Positions 18,490 through 27,815 are shown, numbered from the stretch's first letter. The stretch: DNA of 43,639 nt from an uncultured Burkholderiales bacterium (GCA_937871935.1 CALMQI010000227.1:1-43639), one strand, 5' to 3'. A program made the numbers and translations. Notes: a model not told the origin generated them from the letters alone.

Positions 18490-19305
18490 CTACATCCCCT
18501 TGAACAGGCCGGCGTAGCTGCGGCTGACCTCGAGCTTCTCGGGGTGGCCCTTCACGCTGACGATCTGGCGGCCGCGGAAGTCGCGCGCGACGCCGGCCAC
18601 CGCGTTCACGTTGACCAGCGTCGAGCGGTGGATCTGCCAGAACAGCTGCGGGTCGAGCTCGTCGACCAGCTCCTTGATGGGTTTGCGGATCAGCGCTTCG
18701 ACCTGCGCCGTCTGCACCCGCGTGTACTTCTCGTCGCTGATGAAGAACAGTACGTCGGCCACCGGAATCATCTGGATGTTGGCGCCCACGGTGGCCTGGA
18801 TCCACTGCAGGTAGGGCGTCGCGCCGCCGGGGCTCAATTGCGCGGCCAGCTTGTGCAGCAGCTGTTGCAGCGGCGGCCCAGGCAGCGCGTCGGCGGTGCC
18901 GCGCTTGGCCAGCCGCTCGCGCAGCCGCTGCACCGTCAGCGCCAGCCGCTCGCGCTCGGCCGGCTTGAGCACGTAGTCGGCCACGCCCTGCTCGAACGCC
19001 TCGACGGCGTACTGGTCGTAGGCGGTGACGAAGACGATCTCGGGCAACAGCGCCTCGTCGTCGAGTTCGAGCTGCGCGATCTGGCGCGCCGCCTCCACGC
19101 CGGTCAGGCCCGGCATGCGGATGTCGAGGAACACGATGTCGGGCCGGTGCTCGGCGACCGCCGACACCGCCTCGAGCCCGTTCTTCGCCTCGGCCACGAT
19201 CTGCAGCTCGGGCCAGGCCTCGGCCAGGCGCGCGCGCATCTGTTCGCGCATCAGGCGCTCGTCGTCGGCGATCACCGCGCGCGGCGCGGGGCGGGTGCTT
19301 GTCAT
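18490..19305 (-). CDS. LytTR-type response regulator
   Basis: This 271-residue regulator has a receiver domain (acidic pair near residues 14-15, phospho-acceptor Asp61 in FLDIRMPGLTG, Lys in DYVLKPAERERL), a linker, and a C-terminal LytTR DNA-binding domain (about 170-268) with FFISDEKYTRVQT, FWQIHRSTLVNVNAV and a final EKLEVSRSYAGLFKGM. It should be phosphorylated by the LytS-type kinase two genes upstream. The ATG at 19305 overlaps the stop of the small membrane protein by four bases, so kinase, membrane protein and regulator form one tightly coupled unit. Targets are unknown. Confidence 0.92.
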   Translation of the reverse strand: MTSTRPAPRAVIADDERLMREQMRARLAEAWPELQIVAEAKNGLEAVSAVAEHRPDIVFLDIRMPGLTGVEAARQIAQLELDDEALLPEIVFVTAYDQYAVEAFEQGVADYVLKPAERERLALTVQRLRERLAKRGTADALPGPPLQQLLHKLAAQLSPGGATPYLQWIQATVGANIQMIPVADVLFFISDEKYTRVQTAQVEALIRKPIKELVDELDPQLFWQIHRSTLVNVNAVAGVARDFRGRQIVSVKGHPEKLEVSRSYAGLFKGM

Positions 19306-19748
19306 GCGGCGATCGTAGGCGAGGGCCGCAGCGCGCGCCACAGCAGCCAGCCCAGCAGCGCCAGCGGCGACAGCAGCAGCGCCGCCACGCCCGCGATCAC
19401 CAGCAGCGGCAGGCCCACCGACAGCAGTACCGCCAACACGACAGCCAGCAGCGCCAGCAACAAGGCCACCGGCACGACCACCAGCACCGCGAACAGCGCG
19501 ACCGCCAGGCCACCGACGGCGAGCGCCTGGTGCCCGGCCGACCACTCGGTGAAGTTCAACGAGCCGGTCACCCTGGCGTCGTTGATCGTCACCTGCAGCG
19601 GCGAGGCGTCCAGACCATGCAGCAGCGCCAGCGCGCCGGCCAGCCCGGCCAGGCCGAGCAGGCCGAAAGCCCACAACGTGGCGACCGCCAAGCGACGGCC
19701 GCGCGATGCGGGCGTCGGCACAAAAGTCGGCACAAGCAATGCATTCAT
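19302..19748 (-). CDS. Small membrane protein between kinase and LytTR regulator
   Basis: The 148-residue protein has a hydrophobic segment near residues 22-45, an extracytoplasmic piece with LQVTINDARVTGSLNFTEWS, and a long Leu/Val-rich region that could hold two or three membrane helices, ending in a basic tail. I do not recognise the family. It overlaps both neighbours by four bases (ATGA at 19745-19748 and 19302-19305), so it is made in step with the kinase and regulator and may be an accessory sensor or modulator; that is inference from position. Frame and codon use are normal for the region. Confidence 0.75.
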   Translation of the reverse strand: MNALLVPTFVPTPASRGRRLAVATLWAFGLLGLAGLAGALALLHGLDASPLQVTINDARVTGSLNFTEWSAGHQALAVGGLAVALFAVLVVVPVALLLALLAVVLAVLLSVGLPLLVIAGVAALLLSPLALLGWLLWRALRPSPTIAA

Positions 19749-21106
19749 GCGGCGGCCTCCTCGACAGTCTTGTAGGGCACGGTGACGGCGACGACGGTGC
19801 CGCCGCCCGGGTTCTCGCGCACGGTGAGCGAGGCCTTGGCGCCGTACAGCAGCTGCAGCCGCTCGCGGATGTTGGCCAGCCCCACGCCGGTGCCTGCCGT
19901 GGCGGCCTTGCCGAAACCGACACCGGTATCGGCCACCGTGACCGCCAGCTTGCCGTGCTGCACCTCGGCGCGCACGGTCAGCCGCCCACCCTCGGGCTTG
20001 GGCTCCAGGCCGTGCTTGATGGCGTTCTCCACCAGCGTCTGGATCATCATCGGCGGGAACTCGGCCGACAGCAGCCCGTCGGGCACCGCGATCTCGGTCT
20101 GCAGGCGATCTTCCATGCGCACCTTCAGGATCTCCAGGTACGGGCGGGTCACCGCCAGCTCGCGCGCCAGGTCGCGCCCGCCCACGTCGCCGTTGTCGCG
20201 CAGCGCCGGCATCGACGCGCGCAGCAGCGCGATCAGGTTCTTCTGCATCACGCTGGCACGCGGCGGGTCGGTCTCGATCAGGTGGTCGATCGAGGCCAGC
20301 GTGTTGAACAGGAAGTGCGGCTCCACCTGCGCCTGCATCGCCGCCATGCGCGCCTCGACCACCTGGCGCTTCAGCGATTCGGCCTCCGCCGTCTCGGTGG
20401 CCTGCGCGGCCTGCGCCTCGGCCTTGATCTGTTGCTTGTAGGTGAACTTGATGATCGCCGACGCCACGATCCACAGAAAGGCCAGCTCGGGCAGGAAGTC
20501 GCCGAAGCGGGTGGTGATCACGCGCACCTGCGGGCCGTGCTCGTCACGGGCGGCCTGCACCTCCTCCTTGGCCTCGTCGATCGCCTCGGTGATGGCGCGG
20601 CGCGCCTCCTCGACCGCCTCGCGAACCGTCTCGCTGGTGGTGCCCGGCGGCAGCCGGATGTCGACCACCGGTGCGTCGGGCTCGCTGGCGCCTTCAGCCG
20701 GTTGCGACGCCGTGCCGGGCGGCGCGCTGGCGGCGTCCGCCGCCTGGCCCTTGCGGCGCGGCACGATGCGCACGCCACGCTCGTCGATCGTGATCTCGAC
20801 GCCATCCTTGCGGCGCGTCTCGACCTTGGGCTTTTCGATCTTCACCACCGGCTCTTGCGGCGCCCGCGGCGGTCGCGGCGGCGAAGGCAGATCGCCGACG
20901 GTCGTGACGTGGGTCGTCGTCCACGAGAACGGCGGGATGTTCTGCAGGATGGCCGACAGGATCAGCAACAGCACGGCCAGCAGCACGAAGCGCCACCACG
21001 AGATGCTCACCAGCCAGCCGGCATAGGCATGAAACGCGCGCACGCAGGCGGCGGCGAAGCCTTGCCAGCGGCTGGACGGCGTGGGCGCGGGGGCGCTGGT
21101 GGGCAT
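19745..21106 (-). CDS. LytS/AlgZ-type sensor histidine kinase
   Basis: The 453-residue kinase has a transmembrane segment (about 38-56), a Pro- and Lys-rich extracytoplasmic region of about 145 residues, a second one (about 205-222), a coiled segment, and the His_kinase domain with His264 in VEPHFLFNTLASIDHL, then an ATPase domain with QTLVENAIKHGL, DTGVGF and GVGLANIRERL. This is the standard partner of LytTR regulators. The sensor region contains KDGVEITIDERGVRIVPRRKG and an Ala/Glu-rich helix that I cannot match to a known domain. The ATG at 21106 starts just before the first membrane segment. Upstream, 21107-21388 holds no credible gene and should contain the promoter. Confidence 0.92.
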   Translation of the reverse strand: MPTSAPAPTPSSRWQGFAAACVRAFHAYAGWLVSISWWRFVLLAVLLLILSAILQNIPPFSWTTTHVTTVGDLPSPPRPPRAPQEPVVKIEKPKVETRRKDGVEITIDERGVRIVPRRKGQAADAASAPPGTASQPAEGASEPDAPVVDIRLPPGTTSETVREAVEEARRAITEAIDEAKEEVQAARDEHGPQVRVITTRFGDFLPELAFLWIVASAIIKFTYKQQIKAEAQAAQATETAEAESLKRQVVEARMAAMQAQVEPHFLFNTLASIDHLIETDPPRASVMQKNLIALLRASMPALRDNGDVGGRDLARELAVTRPYLEILKVRMEDRLQTEIAVPDGLLSAEFPPMMIQTLVENAIKHGLEPKPEGGRLTVRAEVQHGKLAVTVADTGVGFGKAATAGTGVGLANIRERLQLLYGAKASLTVRENPGGGTVVAVTVPYKTVEEAAA

Positions 21107-21388
21107 GGGCTTGTGATTCTTCTCGGGGCGCTGGCCCGCAATGTACGCAAGCCCGGGGCCTGCCGCGACCGCTGGGCGACGCACTGCCGTGCGCCGCCGC
21201 CGAGCTGCAGCTTCGTCCGACGAGCGAGCCGACGCGCGCGGTGCGCGCGCGCCGGGCAGGGCCGCGGCGAGTCGTCCTGTTGCACAGCCAGGCGCGAGCG
21301 TGATGGCAGCCTGCCGGCCGCGCATCCTCACAAGCGAGCGCTCGCATCTCTGCTTGCCTAAGCCATCTGCCGTCGCTGCCGTTTCCGC

Positions 21389-21718
21389 TCACTGAACGAT
21401 CTGCAACCCGAAGCCCAGCAGCGCCAGGCTGGCCGTCACACACAGCACCAGCGTCAGCAGCGTCAGCGCGGAGCGCTCGGTGTCGGCGAGGCGGCGCACC
21501 GGGTCGTCGGCCGGCTCGATCGGGAAGGTCGGCATGCTGTCGGGCTGCCAGCGCGTGCGCACGCGGGCCAGCGCCGGCCGCGTGCTGACATGGTCGCTGC
21601 CCATGACCAGCGGCTTGGGCTCCGGGGCCCTGTCCACCGGGGCCAGCTTGGGCCAGGGGCGCATCGGACGGGTGCGCTCGATGTGCAGCCCGGCCAGGTG
21701 GTGAGAAAACGTCGCCAT
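21389..21718 (-). CDS. Small C-terminal membrane-anchored hypothetical protein
   Basis: The 109-residue product has a polar, Arg- and Pro-rich N-terminal part of about 80 residues (for example ERTRPMRPWPKLAPVDRAPE) and a single C-terminal membrane helix (LTLLTLVLCVTASLALLGF), so it is probably tail-anchored with a cytosolic face. The ATG at 21718 has a strong Shine-Dalgarno (GGAGGA) 7 bases upstream, which supports both the gene and this start over a longer frame from 21802. I do not recognise the family. It reads toward the kinase gene, 282 bases away. Confidence 0.65.
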   Translation of the reverse strand: MATFSHHLAGLHIERTRPMRPWPKLAPVDRAPEPKPLVMGSDHVSTRPALARVRTRWQPDSMPTFPIEPADDPVRRLADTERSALTLLTLVLCVTASLALLGFGLQIVQ

Positions 21719-21871
21719 GAGAGAGTCCTCCGAAACTCCGCCACGGGTGCAGCGGTATGGGAGGCATTCAATCGATGGCGCGGTCGCATTGCGACGCAGC
21801 AACCGGCGCGTTCGGCTCTACCGGATAGACGATCGACAGACGATCCTCCCCCTTCGGAGGGAGCACGAAGC

Positions 21872-21897
21872 AAAAAGCGCCGGCCATGCCGGCGCTT
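21872..21897 (-). terminator. Rho-independent terminator after the C11 peptidase gene
   Basis: On the minus strand an AGCGCCGGC stem, a three-base loop and GCCGGCGCT are followed by five T. It lies 22 bases past the C11 peptidase stop and ends that transcript. The stem is 9-10 pairs without mismatch. Confidence 0.85.
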
Positions 21898-21918
21898 GCG
21901 CACGTTCCAGGGCCGGCC

Positions 21919-23526
21919 TCAGGCGCCCGCCGGCCCCTTCCGATCGGTTGGGGCGGTTTGTCCGGGCCCCTGCGGGTCCGATCCGCAGGGATCTTTCGGG
22001 TCCGGATGCGGCAGCTTGGGCTTGAACGCCTTGTCGTACGGCGGGAACAGCGGCTTCTTGGCGCGCACCAGCGAGATCGGCTTGGGCGCGCTGCCGTCGT
22101 CGTAGTAGGCCAGCAGGAACTTCACCCAGGCGCAGCGGCCGGACGGGTCGCGCAGCAGTTCGATGGCGTGCGGCTGCGCCGGCGCCTTGTCGGTTTCACT
22201 CAGGTTCTTCAGGTAGTACGGCGAGCGCCAGTCCCACTGGTCGTCCAGGCCCGGGTTCGGGAACAGGATGTTCAGGCCCAGCCGCTCGTTGCGGAAGTCC
22301 CAGATCTGGTTCTCGTCGACGTGCGGACGGTCGTAGTCGCCGTACTGCCAGATCTTGCCGACGGCAGCCATCAGCTTGTCGGCCAGGTCGTGGATGGTGC
22401 CGTTGGCGAACTTGAGCTTGAGCTGCGCGGCGAAGTCGACCAGGTCGGTCAGCTGGTCGGGCACCTGAAGCGCGAAGGTCTGCCCGGTGTCGAACTGCTG
22501 GGCGTCGAGCACTGCCGCCTTGATGCGCGCGCGCACGCCGGCGCCGCCGGCCGACTTGAGCGCGGCCGTCAGCTCGGCCGCCAGCTTGAAGAGTGCGTCA
22601 CGCACGTCGCTCATGCGCTGCAGCTCGATGGTCGCGCCCACCGTCGGGTGGTTCTTCTTGGCGTGCAGCAGTCGCCCGTTCTCGAGAGCGAACCACTGTG
22701 CCAGCTGCTCGGCCGAGACCGGCTTCTTCGCACCACGCAGGCGTTTGAACACCGCCGGGTAGGACTTGCCGCTGGTGAAGAAGTTGTAGTTGGCGTAGCC
22801 GGTCGCGTAGTCGGCATAAGGCGCCACGGTGTGCAGCACCTCCATCGACATGTTGAAGCAGTTGTTGAAGTGGATCACCGCCGGCCGCGGCACACCGTCC
22901 TTGCGCGTGGCCCGTTGCAGCGCGTGCCCCAGCGCCCAGGTCGACAGCGGCAGCGCCAGCGCGGCGGCGTCCGGGCTCTCGGCGGGCAGCTCCGGATAGG
23001 CTGCCACCGCCAGGATCGGCGCGCCGGTGTTCGCGTCGAACGGTTGCAGGTCGCCGCGGGTGACCTTCCAGTCGATCTGTCCGTCGGCGCTGGTGCTGCC
23101 GGTCGTGATCGCCGCACCGTCGATCTGCGGCAGGTAGCCGGCACCGTGTCCCTCGAGCGCCAGCACGATGGCCGCGCGCGGAAAGCGATGGTGCGTGCGG
23201 CGCAGGAACCCGGCCAACGCCTGCGGTGCGTTCATCTGCTGCTTCCACGCCGAGTGGATGTCGACCTGGTTGCAGGCGTCAGCCGAGATCTCGATCAGGT
23301 AGCTGTCGTCGTCGGCCAGATCGACCAGCGCCGACACGTGGATGCCGAGTTCGGCCACCTCGCGCAGGTGCCTGACCAGCGGATGCTGCTCGATCGGCCG
23401 CGGCTTGCTGCCGGGAAACGCGCTCAGCGTCATGTCGGTGCCGAACGGCGCGTAGACCGCCAGCACGATCGAGTCGCAGACGCCGTCGCGCCGGGACTTT
23501 GTTGTCGACAGGGTCGGCAGTGCCAT
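21919..23526 (-). CDS. C11 (clostripain-like) cysteine peptidase family protein
   Basis: This 535-residue protein has the clan CD features: an early SIVLAVYAPFGTDM strand, a catalytic-type His127 in LALEGHGAGY, and Cys223 in IHFNNCFNMSMEVLHTVAPYADY, the layout of clostripain relatives where Cys follows a hydrophobic strand and precedes M.M.EV and a YADY helix. The usual Asp two before Cys is Asn here. There is no signal peptide or membrane segment, so it should be cytosolic. The last about 30 residues are a Pro/Asp/Gly-rich tail. The ATG at 23526 has a near-perfect AAGGAGGA. It is divergent from the TPR/winged-helix gene, which may regulate it. The substrate is unknown. Confidence 0.75.
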   Translation of the reverse strand: MALPTLSTTKSRRDGVCDSIVLAVYAPFGTDMTLSAFPGSKPRPIEQHPLVRHLREVAELGIHVSALVDLADDDSYLIEISADACNQVDIHSAWKQQMNAPQALAGFLRRTHHRFPRAAIVLALEGHGAGYLPQIDGAAITTGSTSADGQIDWKVTRGDLQPFDANTGAPILAVAAYPELPAESPDAAALALPLSTWALGHALQRATRKDGVPRPAVIHFNNCFNMSMEVLHTVAPYADYATGYANYNFFTSGKSYPAVFKRLRGAKKPVSAEQLAQWFALENGRLLHAKKNHPTVGATIELQRMSDVRDALFKLAAELTAALKSAGGAGVRARIKAAVLDAQQFDTGQTFALQVPDQLTDLVDFAAQLKLKFANGTIHDLADKLMAAVGKIWQYGDYDRPHVDENQIWDFRNERLGLNILFPNPGLDDQWDWRSPYYLKNLSETDKAPAQPHAIELLRDPSGRCAWVKFLLAYYDDGSAPKPISLVRAKKPLFPPYDKAFKPKLPHPDPKDPCGSDPQGPGQTAPTDRKGPAGA

Positions 23527-23658
23527 GAATGTCCTCCTTCGCGTCGCGCGGCGCGCGTCGTCGGGGACCGATGGTAAGTGGCTGTCAGCGTGTTGGGGCG
23601 CTTCGAACTAGGGTCGATACACTCATCGATCCCCAGTTTGAAGTCCGAGACCGACCTT
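23527..23658. promoter_or_regulatory. Divergent promoter region, C11 peptidase / TPR regulator
   Basis: The 132 bases between the peptidase ATG and the preferred GTG of the regulator should hold both promoters. On the plus strand TTGGGG (23593-23598) and TACACT (23618-23623) could be -35 and -10 with a long 19-base spacer; a start near 23630 would favour the GTG at 23659. I see no clear box for the peptidase side. Confidence 0.35.
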
Positions 23659-25905
23659 GTGACCGACGCGAGCACGCCCCAGGACGCCGCGCGGTTGCAC
23701 CCGCTCGATCGGCTGTCGCTGGTCGAGGAGATGCTCGATGCGGCGCTGACGGCGCTGCGCATGGGCACGCTGGAGTTGCTGATCCGGCAGCAGCCGCGCG
23801 CGGCGCGCTGGTTGATGCGCCCGTTCATGCCGCTGCTCGCGGGTTCGGCCGGCGACGAACTCTCGTCGACGCACGAGCCGTCGGTGGCGGCCGCGACGCT
23901 GCTGCGCTGGCTGGTCAGCCAGTTGCGGCCGGACCAGGAGCCGCGGCTCGACCGCATCGACGACGAGGCCTGGCTGCAGCTGCTGGCCTGGCGCCCGATG
24001 CTGGCCTTGATGTGCCACTACCGGCTGGCAGACGTGCCGCCGTTTCCCGGGCGCTACCGCCGGCGCGCCGACGAGGCCGCGGTCGACAACCTGTGCGGCC
24101 TGTGGGACGTCGGCCCGAGCACCTTCTACCGCTACGTCGAGCGCGCCAAGCACCAGATGGCGCAGGTCGCGCTCGAGGCGCCGGCAAGCGTGGTGCGCCG
24201 GCTCGCGCTGCGTCGCTTCGTGCTGGGCGATATCGAGCGCCGCGGCCGCTGGGTCGACGACGAGGCCCGCTGCCAGTGGCACCGCCAGCAGGCCGGCGCA
24301 CTGCGCACGCGCGGCGCGGCCGTCTCGGCGCTGTGGCATGCGCTGCAGGCGCGCGACGGCGAACTGGCGGCCGACATCCTGGGCGTGCAGGCGGCGGCGC
24401 TGGCCGGCGAGCCGGAAACCGACGCGCTGGTCGAGCGGGCGTCGGCGCTGCCGATCGAGGCGCGGTCGCGTGTGCACCTGTGGCTGGGGCGAGCGGCGCT
24501 CGCACGCACCCGCAACGCGGTCGATCGCGAGCTGATGGCGCTCGACAGTGCGTTGAAGCTGGCCACCGAAACGGCCGATCCGCTGCTGATGGGCACCGCC
24601 TACGCCGCGCTGGCGCGCTTTCACGAGTCGCGCGACGCCGACCGCGCCTTCGCTTGTTACGACGACAGTGCCACCTATCTGATGGCCGCCGACCCGCAGC
24701 ACCGCGACGCCGCGACGGTGGCGCAGTACATGAACACGCTGGTGCGCCTGGCCTGGATGCATGTGCTGCGCAACCACCCGCAGGCCAAGACGATGCTGGA
24801 GCGGGCCGACGCGTTGCGCGCCGCGCATCGTGTGCCCGAAGACCTGGTCGGCATGCTCGAGCAGAGCTGGGGCGAGTACTGGCGGATCGCCGGCGACCTG
24901 CCACGTGCGCTGCAGGCCAAGCACCGGGCGCTCAATACCTTCGAACGCATCGGCGACCAGCGATCGGTGCTGGTGACCTATCTCAATCTGATCACGCTGC
25001 ATGGCGAGGCGCGCGAGCTCGAGCGGGCCGAGGCCTACGCCCAACGGGTGTTCGAGGTCGCCCGTCGCACGATCGTGGAACCGTCGATCCTCGTCAGCAC
25101 GCATGGCAATCTGGCGGCGGCCTACGTGTGGGCCGACCGCTACGTGCGCGCGATCGACGAATACCAGGCGGCGCTGCAACACGCGCTGGGCGCCAACCTG
25201 CGCCTGCACGCCAACCGCACGCGGATGAACCTGGCCAGCGCCTACTACCGGCTCTTCGTCGAGAGCCAGGACGCGGCGTACGAGCGGCTGGGCGACGCCG
25301 AACTGGAGGCCTTCTTCCAGGCGCCAGCGACCGAGCGCACGCCGTCGTTGACCGAAACGGCCCGCCAGCTCAAGGCCGAGGCACTGGGCGCGCGGGCCGA
25401 ACACTCCGCGGATCGGCTGCTGTCCGGCGAGGCGGCCGAGCATCTGGTCGAGATGGCCGAGATCCAGCGCCAGCGGCAGGTCATCGCGCAGGCCGACTCG
25501 CCGCAACAGCGCGCCCGCGCGCACCTGGCCATCGCCGGCGCCTACCTGTCGATTTCGGCCAAGGAGCGCGAGGCGGCGCGCGCACTGGCCGTGAAGCATC
25601 AGCTCGGCGAGGCGCTGCTCGCCGAGCTCGACCAACTACGGGTGACCTTCGATCGCGACCTGACGATCGAACAGCGCCTGATGGCGCAGTGGCAGCGGCA
25701 GGCCGCCGACCTGCTCGACGACAGCCGGCGCGCTGTCCTGATCGAACGCCTGCTGCGCGACGGCGCGATCAACAAGAGCGCCTACGCCGAGGTCTGCGTC
25801 GTCAGCCCGGCCACTGCATCCAAGCACCTCGCCGCCTTCGCCGAGCGCGGTCTGCTCGAGCAGACGGGCAAGGGCCCGAGCACACGCTACCGCCTGCCGT
25901 CGTAA
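23659..25905 (+). CDS. Large TPR protein with C-terminal winged-helix domain
   Basis: The 748-residue protein has an N-terminal helical region with a DNLCGLWDVGPSTFYRYVERAK segment that looks like an HTH, a long middle of tetratricopeptide-like helix pairs (about 200-600; for example the GNLAAAYVWADRYVRAIDEY repeat), and a C-terminal winged-helix domain in the last 60 residues (LIERLLRDGAINKSAYAEV..SPATASKHLAAF.ERGLLEQTG), similar to those ending Fic and RecG-like proteins. It is probably a cytosolic transcription regulator that senses a protein or peptide. The start is uncertain: GTG at 23659 is preferred from the promoter guess, and GTG at 23578 would add 27 residues. It is divergent from the C11 peptidase. 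Confidence 0.72.
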   Translation: MTDASTPQDAARLHPLDRLSLVEEMLDAALTALRMGTLELLIRQQPRAARWLMRPFMPLLAGSAGDELSSTHEPSVAAATLLRWLVSQLRPDQEPRLDRIDDEAWLQLLAWRPMLALMCHYRLADVPPFPGRYRRRADEAAVDNLCGLWDVGPSTFYRYVERAKHQMAQVALEAPASVVRRLALRRFVLGDIERRGRWVDDEARCQWHRQQAGALRTRGAAVSALWHALQARDGELAADILGVQAAALAGEPETDALVERASALPIEARSRVHLWLGRAALARTRNAVDRELMALDSALKLATETADPLLMGTAYAALARFHESRDADRAFACYDDSATYLMAADPQHRDAATVAQYMNTLVRLAWMHVLRNHPQAKTMLERADALRAAHRVPEDLVGMLEQSWGEYWRIAGDLPRALQAKHRALNTFERIGDQRSVLVTYLNLITLHGEARELERAEAYAQRVFEVARRTIVEPSILVSTHGNLAAAYVWADRYVRAIDEYQAALQHALGANLRLHANRTRMNLASAYYRLFVESQDAAYERLGDAELEAFFQAPATERTPSLTETARQLKAEALGARAEHSADRLLSGEAAEHLVEMAEIQRQRQVIAQADSPQQRARAHLAIAGAYLSISAKEREAARALAVKHQLGEALLAELDQLRVTFDRDLTIEQRLMAQWQRQAADLLDDSRRAVLIERLLRDGAINKSAYAEVCVVSPATASKHLAAFAERGLLEQTGKGPSTRYRLPS

Positions 25906-25984
25906 GCGCTGCCGGCACGGCGATTGCTGCCGTCGCGCGTGAGTTCCCCGACCCTGGACGGACAGGTCGCGCAGCGGCCGGGCA

Positions 25985-27802
25985 TTAGCGCGGCGGCGGC
26001 GCCGCGGCGGGCCTTTCGAGCAGCGCCCGCGCCGCCGCAATGTGCGCCAGGTGCGTCAGCCCTTGCGGAAAGTTGCCGAGCAGCTCGCCCGAGCGGCTGG
26101 CCTGCTCGGCGAACAGGCCGACGTCGTTGGCGCAGCTGCAGGCGCGCGCGAAGAGCTGCTCGGCCGCCGCGCGTTGGCCCTGCCGCGCCAGGCACTCGAC
26201 CATCCAGAACGAGCACGGCAGGAACGTGCCCTCGTCGTCGGGCAGTCCGTCGTCCATCGTGTAGCGCAGGATCAGCCCGTCGCGGCCCAGCGCGCGGCCG
26301 ATCGCCTCGGTGGTGCGGCACATGCGCGGGTCGTCGTAGGCGATGAAGCCCACCTCGGGCAGCAGCAGCAGCGCCGCATCGACGTCTTGCGCGCCGAAGC
26401 TGGCGACGAAGTGCCCGCGCCCGGCATCGAGCCCCTGTGCCATCACCGTGTCGGCGATCTCGTCGCGCGCCGCTTGCCAGCGCGCCGCCGGCGCCGGCAG
26501 GCCATGCCGCTCGGCCAGTTGCAGGCCGCGGCGCACGGCGGCCCAGCACATCACCTTCGAATGCACGAAGTGGCGCGGCGCGCCGCGCACCTCCCAGATG
26601 CCGCGGTCGGGCTGCTGCCAGCGCGTGATCGCCGCCTCGACCATGTCTTGCAGGAACCGCCAGTAGTGCGCGTCGGGCGCATTGCCGCGCTCGCTCCAGC
26701 GGCCGGCCAGCTCGAGCAGCAGGCCGTACATGTCGGCCTGGAACTGCAGGTAGGCGTCGTTGCCGATGCGCACCGGGCGCGATCCGCGCCAGCCCTCCAG
26801 ATGGTCCAGCGTCACCTCGGTCAACCGGCGCTTGCCGTCGATGCCGTACAGCACCTGCAGGCCCTGCGCGCTGCCCGCGGCGCTGCGCTGGATGAAGCGA
26901 CGGAAGCCGTCGGCCTCGGCCGCGCAGCCCAGGTCGGCCAGCGCGCGCACGGTGAACACCGAGTCGCGCACCCAGCTGAAGCGATAGTCCCAGTTGCGCG
27001 CACCGCCCACGCTCTCGGGCAGCGACGCGGTCGGCGCCGCGATGATCGCGCCGGTCGGTGCGAAGGTCAGCGCCTTCAGCGTGATGGCCGAGTGCACGAT
27101 GCCGGCGCCCGGCGCGCCATCGCCGTCGCGCAGCGTGATCTTCGACGACCAGTCGCGCCACCAGGCCAGCGTCTCGTCCAGGTGCTCGGTCAGCTGCTCG
27201 GGCGCATGCAGCCGGTCGGGCGTTTCGTGCAGCTCCTCCGGCGAGACGAACTGCATGGCCAGGCGCAGGCGCTGGCCGGCGTGGACCACGAACTCGCCGC
27301 CGAGGTCGTGTTCACCGGCGCGCTGCAGCTCGACGTCGCCGTAGATCATCAGCCCGGCATTGCTGCCCACCGCGCACCAGGCGCGCGGCCCGATGCCGTA
27401 GAGCCAGGGTTCGACTTCGCCGAAGTCGAAACGCGGCGAGAACTCCACGCGCAGGCGCACGCTGCCGCTCAGGCCCTCGACCAGCCGCACCAGCTCGCGG
27501 CGCGGCCGCTTGCGGCCGCCGCGGCGCATCGCGAAGAAGTCGACCAGTCGCGCGCGGCCGCCCGGCGACTCGATCTGCGTCTGCAGCACCAGGCTGTCGC
27601 CGAGGTAGGCGCGCGAGGTCGGCTCCCCATCGGCGGCGGTGATGCAGAAGTGGCCGCCGCGCCGCCAGTCGAGCAGGCGGCCGAAGCAGCTGTCGGCGTC
27701 GAAGCGCGGCAGGCAGCACCAGTCGATCGAGCCGGCGCGCGATACCAGTGCGGCGCTGTGGCAGTCGCCGATCAGCGCATAGTCGGCCAGCGGCGGGTAC
27801 AT
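25985..27802 (-). CDS. Glycoside hydrolase family 15 protein (glucoamylase/trehalase-like)
   Basis: This 605-residue protein starts with the family phrase YALIGDCHSAALVSRAGSIDW and has the N-terminal beta-sandwich (about 1-240) followed by the (alpha/alpha)6 barrel. Active-site wording is intact: NWDYRFSWVRDSVFTV, GIWEVRGAPRHFVHSKVMCW with the probable acid Glu, and DDEGTFLPCSFWMVE with the probable base Glu. There is no signal peptide, so it should act in the cytosol, probably on alpha-glucans or trehalose. The ATG at 27802 lies 14 bases after the PPC gene, with no Shine-Dalgarno, pointing to translational coupling. Substrate choice cannot be decided from the sequence. Confidence 0.92.
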   Translation of the reverse strand: MYPPLADYALIGDCHSAALVSRAGSIDWCCLPRFDADSCFGRLLDWRRGGHFCITAADGEPTSRAYLGDSLVLQTQIESPGGRARLVDFFAMRRGGRKRPRRELVRLVEGLSGSVRLRVEFSPRFDFGEVEPWLYGIGPRAWCAVGSNAGLMIYGDVELQRAGEHDLGGEFVVHAGQRLRLAMQFVSPEELHETPDRLHAPEQLTEHLDETLAWWRDWSSKITLRDGDGAPGAGIVHSAITLKALTFAPTGAIIAAPTASLPESVGGARNWDYRFSWVRDSVFTVRALADLGCAAEADGFRRFIQRSAAGSAQGLQVLYGIDGKRRLTEVTLDHLEGWRGSRPVRIGNDAYLQFQADMYGLLLELAGRWSERGNAPDAHYWRFLQDMVEAAITRWQQPDRGIWEVRGAPRHFVHSKVMCWAAVRRGLQLAERHGLPAPAARWQAARDEIADTVMAQGLDAGRGHFVASFGAQDVDAALLLLPEVGFIAYDDPRMCRTTEAIGRALGRDGLILRYTMDDGLPDDEGTFLPCSFWMVECLARQGQRAAAEQLFARACSCANDVGLFAEQASRSGELLGNFPQGLTHLAHIAAARALLERPAAAPPPR

Positions 27803-27815
27803 CGGCCGTGCGCGG

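Noticed and set aside
21719..21871. A possible small RNA or gene in the gap before the terminator
   Set aside because: A short CCTCC/GGAGG hairpin near 21846-21860 is present but there is no promoter-like box or conserved-looking structure to support an RNA gene.
23623..25635. A 670-codon minus-strand frame opposite the TPR/winged-helix gene
   Set aside because: Antisense shadow; the plus-strand frame has repeat and winged-helix structure, the minus one only low-complexity sequence.
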